Positions 25,237 through 34,239 of a stretch of DNA of 64,000 nucleotides are shown here, one piece after another. The stretch lies in NCBI GenBank assembly GCA_965194375.1, contig CBDAEL010000010.1; one strand, 5' to 3'. Every line of letters begins with the position of its first letter. Within the stretch, counting starts at the first letter, position 1. The DNA is from Tabrizicola_A aquatica. GTDB lineage: Bacteria; Pseudomonadota; Alphaproteobacteria; Rhodobacterales; Rhodobacteraceae. The translations under genes were made by a program, and so were the position numbers. Below the pieces are notes generated by a model. It was not told the DNA's origin. It did not search any database and saw only the letters and a list, made by a program, of their open reading frames with translations.

Positions 25237-25971
25237 TTATTCCAAAATCTCGCCGGGGATCACACCCCAAAGCGCCGATTTCTCAACCCAGCCGCGTTCG
25301 CCTTGCACGTTCATCCGGCACCAATCGGGGGTGCAGGCCAGAAGCCTGCCGATCACACCCCGTTCGGCCTGAAACCTGACGGCCGAGGCCGGGTCGGGTT
25401 GCATGCGGAAATCGGCAAGATTGGCGGTGAGGATGGCCGAGCGCACGCCGGACAAAAGCGCGTAATGCACCCAGCCGCCCAAGCCCTCGGCATCCTCGAC
25501 GCGCCGCCAGTTTTCATGTTCGGCCGTCACGCGCAGCGGCATTCCGGGGGTGGTGAACACCCAGTCGATGCGATGGGTCAGGCTGGGGCCGCGCCGGGCG
25601 TTGCCCTCATTGCCCTTGAGGCTGACAAAGCGTGGGATCGGCAGGTTGGTCACCGCGCCTTTAGAGGGGTCACGCGGGGGGGTGGCTGGCTTGGCCGCCG
25701 GGGCCGGATTGGCGGGGGCTGCTGCCGGGGCAGGGGCTGCAGCGGCCTCGGGCGCGCTTTCGGGCACGGGCTCTGCGATGGGCGCTGCGGCGGCATGGAT
25801 CGGGTTGGGCTTTGGTCGGGGCGAGGCGGTAAGGCCGCCTTCGGTCGGCGCGGCCACCGAGACCGTGCCGCCTGCGCTGACCTGCGCTGCGGCGGGCAGG
25901 GTGCCCCATGTCGTGCCGATGGCCAGCATCATCCCGATGCCCACAGCCCGAAACCCCCAAAACCCTGTCAT
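25237..25971 (-). CDS. exported bacterial SH3-like domain protein
   Basis: A 244-residue exported protein: signal peptide (about residues 1-28, ending LPAAAQ), an Ala/Pro-rich linker of about 75 residues, then two SH3_4-like units (VSLKGNEGNARRGPSLTHRIDWVF.., and LADFRMQPDPASAVRFQAERGVIGRLLAC). The RRGPS and ENWRRVEDAEGLGGWVH motifs are typical of this family, thought to bind the cell wall. Start at 25971 was selected to give a normal signal peptide; a start at 25992 is possible. It is divergent from the hydroxyacid dehydrogenase. Confidence 0.82.
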   Translation of the reverse strand: MTGFWGFRAVGIGMMLAIGTTWGTLPAAAQVSAGGTVSVAAPTEGGLTASPRPKPNPIHAAAAPIAEPVPESAPEAAAAPAPAAAPANPAPAAKPATPPRDPSKGAVTNLPIPRFVSLKGNEGNARRGPSLTHRIDWVFTTPGMPLRVTAEHENWRRVEDAEGLGGWVHYALLSGVRSAILTANLADFRMQPDPASAVRFQAERGVIGRLLACTPDWCRMNVQGERGWVEKSALWGVIPGEILE

Positions 25972-26111
25972 TGCCCGTGCCTTTCGCGACATTTGGGGCT
26001 GTATTGTCGCCCCGCCTGCCGCCGTTACTGCTTGCCGGGGCTTGTGCCTTGCCCCGCTTGTCGTCACTTTGCCATTCTGAGATGCGATTTGGAAGTGCAG
26101 GGAGGCCCCTT

Positions 26112-27098
26112 ATGCCCGCAGGACGTCTGAGTGTTGTCGTGACGCGACGCTTGCCCGAACCCGTTGAGACACGGATGAAGGAATTGTTCGACGTCGAACT
26201 GCGCGACGATGACCGCCCGATGACCCGCGAAGAGCTGGCGGCGGCGATGGCGCGGGCCGATGTGCTGGTGCCGACGATCACCGATCAGATTGATGCGGGC
26301 CTGATCGCCAAGGCGGGCGAGCGGCTGCGACTGATTGCCAGTTTCGGGGCTGGCGTGGACCATATCGATGTGGCCACCGCGCGGAGCCGGGGCATTTTGG
26401 TGTCAAACACCCCCGGTGTGGTGACCGAGGACACCGCAGACATGACGATGGCCCTGATGCTGTCGGTGACGCGGCGGATCCCGGAAGGGCTGACTGTGAT
26501 GCAAGCCGGAAGCTGGACGGGCTGGACACCGACCGCGTTTCTGGGCGGGCGTCTGGGCGGACGGCGGCTGGGCATTCTGGGCATGGGCCGGATTGGCCAG
26601 GCCGTGGCGCGCCGCGCCCGCGCCTTTGGGCTTCAGGTGCATTACCACAACCGCAAGCGCCTGCGCCCCGAGGTGGAGGCCGAACTGGATGCCACCTATT
26701 GGGAAAGTCTGGACCAGATGGTCAGCCGGATGGACATTTTGTCGATCAACTGCCCGCATACCCCGTCAACCTTTCATCTGATGAACGCGCGGCGGCTGAA
26801 GCTGATGAAACCCTCCGCCGTCATCATCAACACCTCACGGGGTGAGGTGATCGACGAAAACGCCCTGACGCGGATGCTGGTCGCGCGGGAATTGGGGGGC
26901 GCTGGCTTGGATGTCTATGAACATGGCACCGAGGTCTCGCCCGCGTTGCGCGCGCTGCCCAATGTGGTCTTGCTGCCCCATATGGGGTCAGCCACGCTCG
27001 AGGGGCGGCTTGAGCAGGGCGAGAAGGTGATCATCAACATCAAGACCTTCGCCGACGGTCACCGCCCACCCGATCAGGTTGTGCCGGGGATGCTGTAA
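26112..27098 (+). CDS. D-2-hydroxyacid dehydrogenase (glyoxylate reductase type)
   Basis: A 328-residue NAD(P)H-dependent 2-hydroxyacid dehydrogenase. The Rossmann domain has LGILGMGRIGQAVARRARAFGLQVHYHNRKR; the catalytic Arg is in NTSRGEVID, the Glu in GLDVYEHG and the His in LLPHMGSAT. This is the GyaR/glyoxylate-hydroxypyruvate reductase type. NADPH preference is suggested by NRKR after the second strand. GGAGG precedes the ATG at 26112. The PNPOx-like gene follows after three bases. Confidence 0.9.
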   Translation: MPAGRLSVVVTRRLPEPVETRMKELFDVELRDDDRPMTREELAAAMARADVLVPTITDQIDAGLIAKAGERLRLIASFGAGVDHIDVATARSRGILVSNTPGVVTEDTADMTMALMLSVTRRIPEGLTVMQAGSWTGWTPTAFLGGRLGGRRLGILGMGRIGQAVARRARAFGLQVHYHNRKRLRPEVEAELDATYWESLDQMVSRMDILSINCPHTPSTFHLMNARRLKLMKPSAVIINTSRGEVIDENALTRMLVARELGGAGLDVYEHGTEVSPALRALPNVVLLPHMGSATLEGRLEQGEKVIINIKTFADGHRPPDQVVPGML

Positions 27099-27101
27099 GG
27101 G

Positions 27102-27560
27102 GTGACGGGGCCCTTTGACCCTGAGGACGTTCTGTCGCGTCCCCTGATGGCCAATCTGGCGACGATGGAAGCTGAAGGCCCGCGAAATTCGCCGGTTTGG
27201 TTCATCTGGGAAGACGGCGCCTTGTGGATGCTGGGGCATTGCGAAGGGTCATCGGTGCGGCGTTTGCAGGCGGATCCGCGCTGTGCGGTTGAGATTGTGC
27301 ATCTGGATGTGGCGGCCGGGGTGCTGTTGCACCTTGGCTTGCGCGGCAAGGCCGAGGTCTTGCCGATGGAGCCCGCGCGGTTCAGGCGGCTCTTGGCGCG
27401 TTATCTTGGGCCGGACCCCGACAGTTGGAACCCTTGGTTCATTCAGGAAATCGCCGCGATTGACGATCCCGAAGGGCGATGGATCCGGCTGGTGCCGGAC
27501 AGCACATTTACCAACAATGTCTCATACTTCCGGACGGGACCTGATCTAGCCTTTCCCTGA
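27102..27560 (+). CDS. pyridoxamine 5'-phosphate oxidase-fold protein
   Basis: A 152-residue flavin-binding split-barrel protein with the pattern LSRPLMANLATMEAEGPRNSPVWFIWEDGALWM, then VRRLQADPRCAVEIV, typical of PNPOx-like F420/FMN proteins of unknown substrate. It begins with GTG only three bases after the hydroxyacid dehydrogenase stop, so the two form an operon. The length is normal for the general family and shorter than true PdxH. Confidence 0.78.
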   Translation: MTGPFDPEDVLSRPLMANLATMEAEGPRNSPVWFIWEDGALWMLGHCEGSSVRRLQADPRCAVEIVHLDVAAGVLLHLGLRGKAEVLPMEPARFRRLLARYLGPDPDSWNPWFIQEIAAIDDPEGRWIRLVPDSTFTNNVSYFRTGPDLAFP

Positions 27561-27574
27561 TCGGCGCAGAGGCA

Positions 27575-28819
27575 TCAGGCAAAGCGGTGGGGCAGGTAGG
27601 GCGCCAGATCCACCGGCGGGGCCTTGCCCGCCACGAGTGCCGCCACGATCTCGGCTGTGATCGGGGCCAGTGTCAGGCCAATATGGCCATGGCCATAGGC
27701 GTGGATGACATCCGCGCCTGCGCGCGAGGGGCCGATGACAGGAACGGAATCCGGCATCGAGGGGCGAAAGCCCATCCAATCGCGTGAGGGTTCGGGCAGG
27801 TCGGGGAAAATCGCCCGCGCGCCTTCGATCAGTTTCGCAATCCGGTGCGGCGAGGGCGGCAGGGTTAGGCCGCCAAGCTCTACTGTGCCTGCCACGCGCA
27901 GGCGGCCTGTCATCGGGCAGAGGTAGAACCCACGCGAAGTCGGGCAGCTTGGCCGTGTCAGGCGCGGCGTGGCCATATCCCATTCGACATGATAGCCGCG
28001 TTCGGTGTCCAAGGGTACGGGGTCGCCCGCTTGGGCCGCCAAGGCGCGCGAATGGGCGCCCGCTGCAATCACCACCTGACGCGCGCGCAGCCGCAGGCCG
28101 GGGCCTTCGACGATGATCCCGTCCAGCTGGCGGGTCAACCGCTCAACCCGGCATTGCTGAAAACCGGCCTTTTGCAACACCCTGAGCGCCAGAAGCCGCA
28201 CCATCTGCCCCGGGTCGGACATGAACACAGCCTTTGGGAAAAACGCCGCCCCGCCTTCGACCGGGGGCAGGCCCGGCTCCATCCGGGCAAGCTCATTGGG
28301 GCCGATCAGATCGACCGTGATGCCATGGGTCCGGCGATAGGCCATATCCTTGCCCGCCGCGCGATAGGCGGCGGCAGTTTCGTAAAGGTAAAGGCAGCCG
28401 CGATGCTGGAGGATCTCGGCGCCCCCGATGCGCTGGGCCAAGCTTTGCCAGAGCGGCGCAGCCCCAGCGAGGAGCCCGGCAATGGCGGCAGCATTGCGCG
28501 CGGTGGGGCCGGGCAGCGACTGGCGGGCAAAGCGCAAGAGCCACGGCATCAGCGAGGGCAGGGCGGCGCGGCGAATGGCAAGGGGGGAGTGTTTGTCCAA
28601 CAATAGCGAGGGCAGGTTTTTCAGCACATCCGGCGTGCCGACGGGCATGACCGCGTAATCGGCGATGGTTCCGGCATTGCCATAGCTTGCGCCCATGCCG
28701 GGGGTGTTGGGGTCAACAAGCGTGACCTCATGGCCTTGGGCCAAAAGCGCCTCGGCCACGGCAAGGCCGACAACGCCCGCGCCGATGACAGCGATTTCGG
28801 TGGTGATGTGCTCGGTCAT
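27575..28819 (-). CDS. FAD-dependent D-amino acid dehydrogenase-like oxidoreductase
   Basis: A 414-residue DadA-type FAD enzyme: N-terminal dinucleotide site IAVIGAGVVGLAVAEALLAQGHEVTLVD, GASYGNAGTIA, and the C-terminal FAD contact MGFRPSMPDSVPVIG..IHAYGHGHIGLTLAP. Members oxidise D-amino acids, glycine, sarcosine or other secondary amines and pass electrons to quinone or oxygen. It is the last gene of the TRAP/ligase/dehydrogenase locus, separated from the iron alcohol dehydrogenase by a hairpin. In the scheme I propose it could oxidise the amino acid released from the gamma-glutamyl intermediate; that is inference. Confidence 0.85.
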   Translation of the reverse strand: MTEHITTEIAVIGAGVVGLAVAEALLAQGHEVTLVDPNTPGMGASYGNAGTIADYAVMPVGTPDVLKNLPSLLLDKHSPLAIRRAALPSLMPWLLRFARQSLPGPTARNAAAIAGLLAGAAPLWQSLAQRIGGAEILQHRGCLYLYETAAAYRAAGKDMAYRRTHGITVDLIGPNELARMEPGLPPVEGGAAFFPKAVFMSDPGQMVRLLALRVLQKAGFQQCRVERLTRQLDGIIVEGPGLRLRARQVVIAAGAHSRALAAQAGDPVPLDTERGYHVEWDMATPRLTRPSCPTSRGFYLCPMTGRLRVAGTVELGGLTLPPSPHRIAKLIEGARAIFPDLPEPSRDWMGFRPSMPDSVPVIGPSRAGADVIHAYGHGHIGLTLAPITAEIVAALVAGKAPPVDLAPYLPHRFA

Positions 28820-28834
28820 CCGGGCCCCGCGAAG

Positions 28835-28907
28835 GCTCGTCGTTCGCCGTTCCGGCGCTCCTCGCCAGAAGGCGGGGGCGAAGAGTGCCGGAACGGCGAC
28901 GATGAGC
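28835..28907. repeat. long imperfect inverted repeat between dadA-like and alcohol dehydrogenase genes
   Basis: GCTCGTCGTTCGCCGTTCCG (from 28835) pairs with CGGAACGGCGACGATGAGC (to 28907) over about 20 bp with one mismatch and one bulge around a 30-base loop. It may act as a partial terminator or processing site inside the operon. Confidence 0.7.
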
Positions 28908-28913
28908 GATGGT

Positions 28914-30086
28914 TTAGAGGCAGGCTTTGAACAGCGCGAGGGTATTTTCGAGCGTCATGGCCACCGGGTTGCCGCCGCAGGACGGGTCTTCCAGCGCCAT
29001 GTCGGTCAGTTCATCCAGATTGGGGTTGGTCACACCCAAAGCGGTGAGGTTTTCCGGGATGTTCAGCGTCTTGCGCAGGTCCATGATCGCGGCGCGGAAG
29101 CCGTCGAAGCCACCCTTGATGCCCAGATAGGCGGCGGCTTTCTCGATGCGGTCCTCGATCGCATGGCGGTTCATGTCGAGAACCATCGGCATGACGACAG
29201 CGTTGGTGGTCCCGTGGTGGGTGCCATAGACGGCCCCGATCGGGTGCGACAGCGAGTGGATCGCGCCAAGGCCCTTTTGGAAGGCGACAGCGCCCATCGC
29301 GGCCGCGCTCATCATATGGGCGCGGGCGTCAAGGTCATTCGGGTTGGCATAGACTTTGGGAAGGTTTTCAAACACCAGCCGCATGCCTTCCAGAGCGATG
29401 CCTTGGGACATCGGGTGGTAGAAGGGCGAGGAATAGGCCTCAAGGCAATGGGCTAGCGCATCCATGCCAGTGCCTGCGGTGATGAATTTGGGCATGCCGA
29501 CAGTCAATGCAGGGTCACAGATGGTGACAACGGGCAGCAGTTTGGGGTGGAAGATGATCTTCTTCTTGTGGGTGACCGAGTTGGTCAGAACCCCGGCGCG
29601 GCCCACTTCGGACCCGGTTCCAGCGGTGGTCGGCACGGCGATAATCGGCGCGATTTTGGAGCCATCGGCGCGGGTGAACCAATCGTCGATGTCTTCCAGA
29701 TCCCAGACGGAAAGGTCTTTGCGCTGATGCGCCATCAGGGCAATCATCTTGCCAAGGTCCAGCGCCGAGCCGCCACCAAAGCAGATCACCCCGTCATGGC
29801 CACCCGCCAGATAGACGGCGATGCCGTCTGTCATGTTTTTCTCGTTCGGGTTGGGGTCTACTTCCGAGAATACGGCGGTGCCAAGCCCTGCGGCTTTCAG
29901 CACTGCGACGGCGTCCGCGGTGATCGGTAGGGAGGCCAGCGCCTTGTCGGTGACAAAGAGCGGCTTTTTCACACCTGCAGCGGCGCAATGCTCGGCCAGC
30001 TCAGCGATGCGGCCGACGCCGAATTTGATGGCGGTGGGGTAGGACCAGTTGCGGTTTGGAACCGAATGCGAGGTCTGGAGAGTCAT
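28914..30086 (-). CDS. iron-containing (class III) alcohol dehydrogenase
   Basis: A 390-residue group III alcohol dehydrogenase. It has the NAD-binding GGGSALDLGK, the AVPTTAGTGSEVGRAGV loop and the metal ligands: Asp and His in DALAHCLEAY, His in IHSLSHPIGAVYGTHHG. It interconverts an alcohol and its aldehyde. The five-base gap to the upstream aldehyde dehydrogenase shows cotranscription; in that context it would oxidise a hydroxyl group of a gamma-glutamyl amino alcohol (inference). The start at 30086 begins MTLQTSHSVPNRNWSYPTAI. Confidence 0.9.
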   Translation of the reverse strand: MTLQTSHSVPNRNWSYPTAIKFGVGRIAELAEHCAAAGVKKPLFVTDKALASLPITADAVAVLKAAGLGTAVFSEVDPNPNEKNMTDGIAVYLAGGHDGVICFGGGSALDLGKMIALMAHQRKDLSVWDLEDIDDWFTRADGSKIAPIIAVPTTAGTGSEVGRAGVLTNSVTHKKKIIFHPKLLPVVTICDPALTVGMPKFITAGTGMDALAHCLEAYSSPFYHPMSQGIALEGMRLVFENLPKVYANPNDLDARAHMMSAAAMGAVAFQKGLGAIHSLSHPIGAVYGTHHGTTNAVVMPMVLDMNRHAIEDRIEKAAAYLGIKGGFDGFRAAIMDLRKTLNIPENLTALGVTNPNLDELTDMALEDPSCGGNPVAMTLENTLALFKACL

Positions 30087-30091
30087 GGGGA

Positions 30092-31474
30092 TCAGACTTT
30101 CTTGAGGTGATAGGATTTCGGCCGGGTGACCGAGTGGAACCCGAGATAGGAGAGCGAGCCGCCACGGCCCGTGTCTTTGCAGCCGGTCCAGCACAGGGCC
30201 GGGTCAAGGTAATCGGCGCGGTTCATGAAGACGGTGCCGGTCTCAATCCGCGCGCCGATGGCGGTGGCGGTGTCGTAATCTTGCGTCCAGATGCTGGCCG
30301 TCAGGCCATAGGGGCTGTCGTTCATCAGGCGGATGGCTTCTTCGTCATCCTTGACCTTCATGATGCCGACGACGGGTCCGAAGGCTTCCTCCATCATCAC
30401 CCGCATGGAATGGTCAACATTCACAAGGATTTGCGGTGCGAGGTAAGCGCCACCGTCATCGGCGGGGAAGTTTTTCGGGTCAATCAGCGGCTTGGCGCCC
30501 GCCGCCACAGCCTCGGCGATCTGGTCGCGCACGACCTTCGCGAACCGCTTGTTGGCCATCGGGCCAAGGGTGGTTTCAGGGTCCAAGGGGCTGCCCAGCT
30601 TCATGCCGTTCACCCAAGCCACGGATTTTTCGACAAAGGCGTCGAACAGGCTTTCGTGGACGTAAATCCGCTCAATCCCGCAGCAGCACTGGCCCGAGTT
30701 GAACATCGCCCCGTCCATCAGCGTATCAACCGCCGCATCCAGATTGGCATCGGCGCGGACATAGCCGGGGTCTTTGCCGCCCAGTTCCAACCCCAAGGGG
30801 GTGAAGGTGCCTGCCGCGGCGCGCTCAATCGCCTGACCACCGGCGACTGAGCCGGTGAAGTTCACAAAGTTGAACGCGCGTCCCGCGATCAGGCTTTCGG
30901 TGGTTGCGTGATCCAGCACAACGTTTTGGAACACATCGGCGGGAACGCCAGCCTCATGGAAGGCCTGGGCCAGACGTTCACCGACCAAAAGCGTCTGCGA
31001 GGCATGCTTCAAAACAACCGTATTCCCGGCGATCAGGGCAGGGGCGAGGGTGTTGATGGTGGTGAGGTAGGGATAGTTCCACGGGGCGATGATGAACACC
31101 ACGCCCAAGGGATCGCGCGCGAGATACCGGCGGAACTTATCGCTGTCCTCAATCATGTGATGCGCCAGCGTCTCGGCGGCAATGTCGGACATGTAATGGG
31201 TGCGGGCATTCACGCCGCCCATTTCGCCCTGACCATAGCGGATCGGGCGGCCCATTTGATGGGACAGCTCCAGCGCGACGGTTTCCTTCATCGCGGTCAG
31301 GCGGGCGACCCCGGCTTTGACAAGGGCGATACGCTCGGCCAAGGGGCGCGCGGCCCAAGGGCCTTGGGCCGCACGGGCGCGGGCCACGGCGGCCTTGGCG
31401 GCCTCGGGCGACAGCGGCATGCGTTCGGCGTAAACCGAGCCATCGACGGGGGAGATCAGTTGGATGGGTTTCAT
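30092..31474 (-). CDS. NAD-dependent aldehyde dehydrogenase
   Basis: A 460-residue aldehyde dehydrogenase: APWNYPYLTTINTLAPALIAGN (cofactor site), NFTGSVAGGQAIERAAAG, the catalytic glutamate in LELGGKDP and the catalytic cysteine in FNSGQCCCGIERIYVH (three adjacent cysteines), then EEAFGPVVGIM. It is somewhat shorter at the N-terminus than classic family members. The ATG at 31474 has AAGGTAAC upstream; the longer frame would translate the REP-like pair at 31487-31548 and is rejected. It sits between a glutamine-synthetase-like ligase and an iron alcohol dehydrogenase. Confidence 0.92.
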   Translation of the reverse strand: MKPIQLISPVDGSVYAERMPLSPEAAKAAVARARAAQGPWAARPLAERIALVKAGVARLTAMKETVALELSHQMGRPIRYGQGEMGGVNARTHYMSDIAAETLAHHMIEDSDKFRRYLARDPLGVVFIIAPWNYPYLTTINTLAPALIAGNTVVLKHASQTLLVGERLAQAFHEAGVPADVFQNVVLDHATTESLIAGRAFNFVNFTGSVAGGQAIERAAAGTFTPLGLELGGKDPGYVRADANLDAAVDTLMDGAMFNSGQCCCGIERIYVHESLFDAFVEKSVAWVNGMKLGSPLDPETTLGPMANKRFAKVVRDQIAEAVAAGAKPLIDPKNFPADDGGAYLAPQILVNVDHSMRVMMEEAFGPVVGIMKVKDDEEAIRLMNDSPYGLTASIWTQDYDTATAIGARIETGTVFMNRADYLDPALCWTGCKDTGRGGSLSYLGFHSVTRPKSYHLKKV

Positions 31475-31486
31475 GGTCGTTACCTT

Positions 31487-31548
31487 GTAGGGTGCGCATT
31501 CATTGCGCACCATGTCTTGGGCGGGTGCGCAATGAATGCGCACCCTAC
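31487..31548. repeat. perfect inverted pair of REP-like elements
   Basis: Two 25-base arms, 31487-31511 (GTAGGGTGCGCATTC...) and 31524-31548 (...GAATGCGCACCCTAC), are exact reverse complements separated by 12 bases. Each arm also holds its own GTGCGCA/TGCGCAC palindrome and begins with a GTAG head when read outward-in. They fill the gap between the ligase and aldehyde dehydrogenase genes and look like a BIME-type pair. Confidence 0.9.
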
Positions 31549-31552
31549 GGAG

Positions 31553-32920
31553 TTACGCGCGCTCCAAGAGGCGCTGCAGTTCAAAGTCGGTCACCACACG
31601 GTCGGTTTCCGAGATTTCCCACTGGGCGGCGTGGTGGTAGTGGTCCACCACATCATCGCCAAAAGCCGCACGCAGCATGGTGGACTTGTTCAACAAATCC
31701 GCCGCTTCGCGCAGGTTGTGAGGGATTTCGCGGATGCCTTTGGCCGAATACATGTCGCCTTTGAGTTCCGGCTCTAGCTCCATCTTCTTTTCGATGCCGT
31801 CAAGCCCCGCAGCCAAAAGCGCGGCGCAGGCGAGGTAGGGGTTCACGTCTGACCCCGGGATACGGCATTCGACGCGGACCGCCTTGGTGTGTTCGCCGCA
31901 GACGCGGAACCCCGCAGTGCGGTTGTCGGCAGACCAGACCGCCTTTGTGGGGGCAAACATGCCGATGGTGAAGCGTTTGTAGCTGTTCACATAAGGGGCG
32001 AGGCAAGCCGTGATGTCGCGGGCATGGGCAAGCTGGCCGGCGAGGAAGTGCTTCATCACGGCCGACATGCCATGCACATCCTTGTCATCGGCAAAGCTGG
32101 GCTTGCCATCCAAGGACCACAGCGACTGGTGGATGTGCGACGATGACCCCGCCTTGCGGTGGTCATACTTGGCCATGAAGGTCACAGATTTGCCCTGCGC
32201 ATGGGCAATTTCCTTGACCGCCTGCTTGACGATCACATGGTTGTCGGCGGTGTCCAAGGCGTTGGAGTATTTGTAGTTCACCTCGTGCTGACCAGAATCC
32301 GCCTCGCCCTTGGTGTTTTCAACCGGGATACCTGCCGCATAAAGCCCGTTGCGGACCGCACGCATCAGCCCCTCTTCCTTGGTGGTCTGGAACAGGTGGT
32401 AATCCTCATTATAACCCGAGATCGGCTTCAGATCGCGCATTCCGCCATCGCGCAGGTTCTCATAGGCGTTCTCGAAGATGTAGAACTCCAGCTCGGTCGC
32501 CATCATCGGCTCAAACCCCATGGCGCGGGCGCGGGCGACCTGACGTTTCAGAATGGCGCGGGGCGAGACGTCCACTTCTTCATGGCTGTGGTGATCCAGC
32601 AAATCGCCCAACACCAGCGCGGTGCCGGGCAGCCACGGCACCAGCCGCAGCGTGGACATGTCGGGGCGCAGCACATAGTCGCCATAGCCCTTTTCCCAGC
32701 CGGTGGATTTGTAGCCGGGAACGGTGTTCATCTCCATATCGACGGCGAGGAGATAGTTGCAGCAATGGGTTTCTTTATGTCCGCCATCGCAGAAAAAGGC
32801 AGCGTGAAAGCGTTTGCCCATCAAGCGGCCCTGCATGTCGATGCAGGCCACGAGGACAGTGTCAATCTCGCCCTTGGAAACAAGGGTTTTCAGGGCGTCT
32901 AGGGTCAGGGTTCCGGGCAT
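31553..32920 (-). CDS. glutamine synthetase family ligase, probable gamma-glutamyl-amine synthetase
   Basis: A 455-residue ligase with the glutamine synthetase fold. It carries MATELEFYIFEN (metal-binding glutamates), EADSGQHEVNYKY, GSSSHIHQSLW and NRTAGFRV..VRVECRIPGSDVNPYLACAALLAAGLDGIEK. It lacks the adenylylation-tyrosine region of GlnA I. It is closer to ligases that glutamylate amines (PuuA/IpuC-like) than to true ammonia-assimilating enzymes; this is judged from the context of a TRAP transporter, alcohol and aldehyde dehydrogenases and an amidohydrolase. A second, quite different homologue is at 16758. Confidence 0.85.
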   Translation of the reverse strand: MPGTLTLDALKTLVSKGEIDTVLVACIDMQGRLMGKRFHAAFFCDGGHKETHCCNYLLAVDMEMNTVPGYKSTGWEKGYGDYVLRPDMSTLRLVPWLPGTALVLGDLLDHHSHEEVDVSPRAILKRQVARARAMGFEPMMATELEFYIFENAYENLRDGGMRDLKPISGYNEDYHLFQTTKEEGLMRAVRNGLYAAGIPVENTKGEADSGQHEVNYKYSNALDTADNHVIVKQAVKEIAHAQGKSVTFMAKYDHRKAGSSSHIHQSLWSLDGKPSFADDKDVHGMSAVMKHFLAGQLAHARDITACLAPYVNSYKRFTIGMFAPTKAVWSADNRTAGFRVCGEHTKAVRVECRIPGSDVNPYLACAALLAAGLDGIEKKMELEPELKGDMYSAKGIREIPHNLREAADLLNKSTMLRAAFGDDVVDHYHHAAQWEISETDRVVTDFELQRLLERA

Positions 32921-33075
32921 ATCAGCCTCATCAGTTCGGGTTTCGGATCGCGCGAGAGGGCGCGTGGGTCGGGCTGTGGCTTTAGCCGCGCCCGCCGCCG
33001 AATTCGGGTTTTCTGGGCCAGCAATCGCAAATCTTGGTCATCATAGTCTCCCTTCGGGGTTACCCCCCACCCCAT

Positions 33076-33137
33076 CCCTCCCCCACGAGGGGGGAGGGAG
33101 GCGCGTTTTCAGGCAAGGCGGGCATCTCCCGCCTTGC
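33076..33137 (-). terminator. two hairpins after dctP
   Basis: GCAAGGCGGG (33113-33122) pairs with CCCGCCTTGC (33128-33137) starting 8 bases after the DctP stop, and CCCTCCCCC/GGGGGAGGG forms a second stem at 33076-33098. Neither has a U-run. They probably set different mRNA levels for the abundant binding protein and the downstream enzymes, as often seen in transporter operons. Confidence 0.6.
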
Positions 33138-33144
33138 TCACCGA

Positions 33145-34185
33145 TCAGCCAAAGCGATAGGGACGCCCGGCCTTTTGCATCACATCGTTGTACTGTTTGA
33201 AGATCGCTACGACCTTGGCTTTCACCTCGGATTCGGCGGCAATTTCGTCCCAGAAGGCGATGGCGGCATCTTCGACGGTTTTCCACTCTTCGTCGGGGAT
33301 GGTGGTCAGTTGCAGCTTTCCACCGTTCAGGCGCAGATCGGCCTCACCAGCCCAGTACCAGTGCTGGCGGTGATAGTGCGACTGTTCAAAGCAGGTGGCG
33401 AGCATTTCCTGCAGATGCGGCGGCAGGGCGTTCCAGCGGTCCATATTGGCGAAGAAGTGGCCAATCCAAGCACCCGAGATGTTGTTCGTGAGGAAGTAGT
33501 TGGTCACGTTCGACCAGCCCACGGTGTAAACCTCGGTGATGCCCGACCATGCGATGCCGTCCAGCTCGCCCGTCTGCATGGCAACCTCGATGTCTTCCCA
33601 CGGCAGGGTGACCGGCACGACGCCGAACTGGGTCAGGAAGCGGCCTGCGGTTGGGAAGGTGAAGACGCGCTTGCCCTGCAGATCGGCCAGCGAATTGATC
33701 GGGTCTTTGGTGGCAAAGTGGCACGGGTCCCAAGCGCCCGCCGAGATATGCTTGACGCCGACCTTGGCATATTCCTCTTCCCAGATCGCCTTCAGCCCGT
33801 ATTTGTTGAACAGCGCCGGCACATCCAGCGAATAGCGCAGGCCCAAGGGGAAATAACCGCCGAACACGGTCACCTCGGTCGGCGAGGCCATGCTGTCATC
33901 ATCCGACTGCACGCAGTCAATGGTGCCGTTCTGCATGGCTTGGAACAGCTCGCCCGTCGGCACCAGCTGATCGGCATAGGCCAGTTCAATCTCCATCTGG
34001 CCTGCGGCCATGCGGTTGAAGGCATCGACGGCGGGTTTGACCACCTGTTCGCCCAAGGCGGACCCGGCATAGGTCTGCATGCGCCATTTGATGACCTCTT
34101 GCGCGCGCACCACGGTGGGCGCGGCGAGGGCCGCGGCGGCACCGGCAAGGGCGCCTTTGGTCAGGAAGGAACGTCTGGTTGTCAT
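33145..34185 (-). CDS. TRAP transporter substrate-binding protein (DctP family)
   Basis: A 346-residue periplasmic binding protein with a Tat-type signal (TTRRSFLTKGALAGAAAALAAP, twin arginine at residues 4-5). The mature part has DctP features: VVKPAVDAFNRMAAGQMEIELAYADQL, GAWDPCHFATKDPINSLADLQGKRVFTFP and LDGIAWSGITEVYTVGW. It delivers an organic solute to the DctQM permease encoded upstream. A good ribosome site (AAGGAG) precedes the ATG. Ligand unknown; proteins of this type bind keto acids, sugars acids or zwitterions. Confidence 0.92.
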   Translation of the reverse strand: MTTRRSFLTKGALAGAAAALAAPTVVRAQEVIKWRMQTYAGSALGEQVVKPAVDAFNRMAAGQMEIELAYADQLVPTGELFQAMQNGTIDCVQSDDDSMASPTEVTVFGGYFPLGLRYSLDVPALFNKYGLKAIWEEEYAKVGVKHISAGAWDPCHFATKDPINSLADLQGKRVFTFPTAGRFLTQFGVVPVTLPWEDIEVAMQTGELDGIAWSGITEVYTVGWSNVTNYFLTNNISGAWIGHFFANMDRWNALPPHLQEMLATCFEQSHYHRQHWYWAGEADLRLNGGKLQLTTIPDEEWKTVEDAAIAFWDEIAAESEVKAKVVAIFKQYNDVMQKAGRPYRFG

Positions 34186-34239
34186 AGCTCAAACTCCTTG
34201 TTGGATAGGCGGGGACGGTTTGGCCGCCCCGCGGGTGGT

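Noticed and set aside
31475..31543. N-terminal extension of the aldehyde dehydrogenase
   Set aside because: The extra residues would be translated from the REP-like inverted pair, and a ribosome site lies before the internal ATG.
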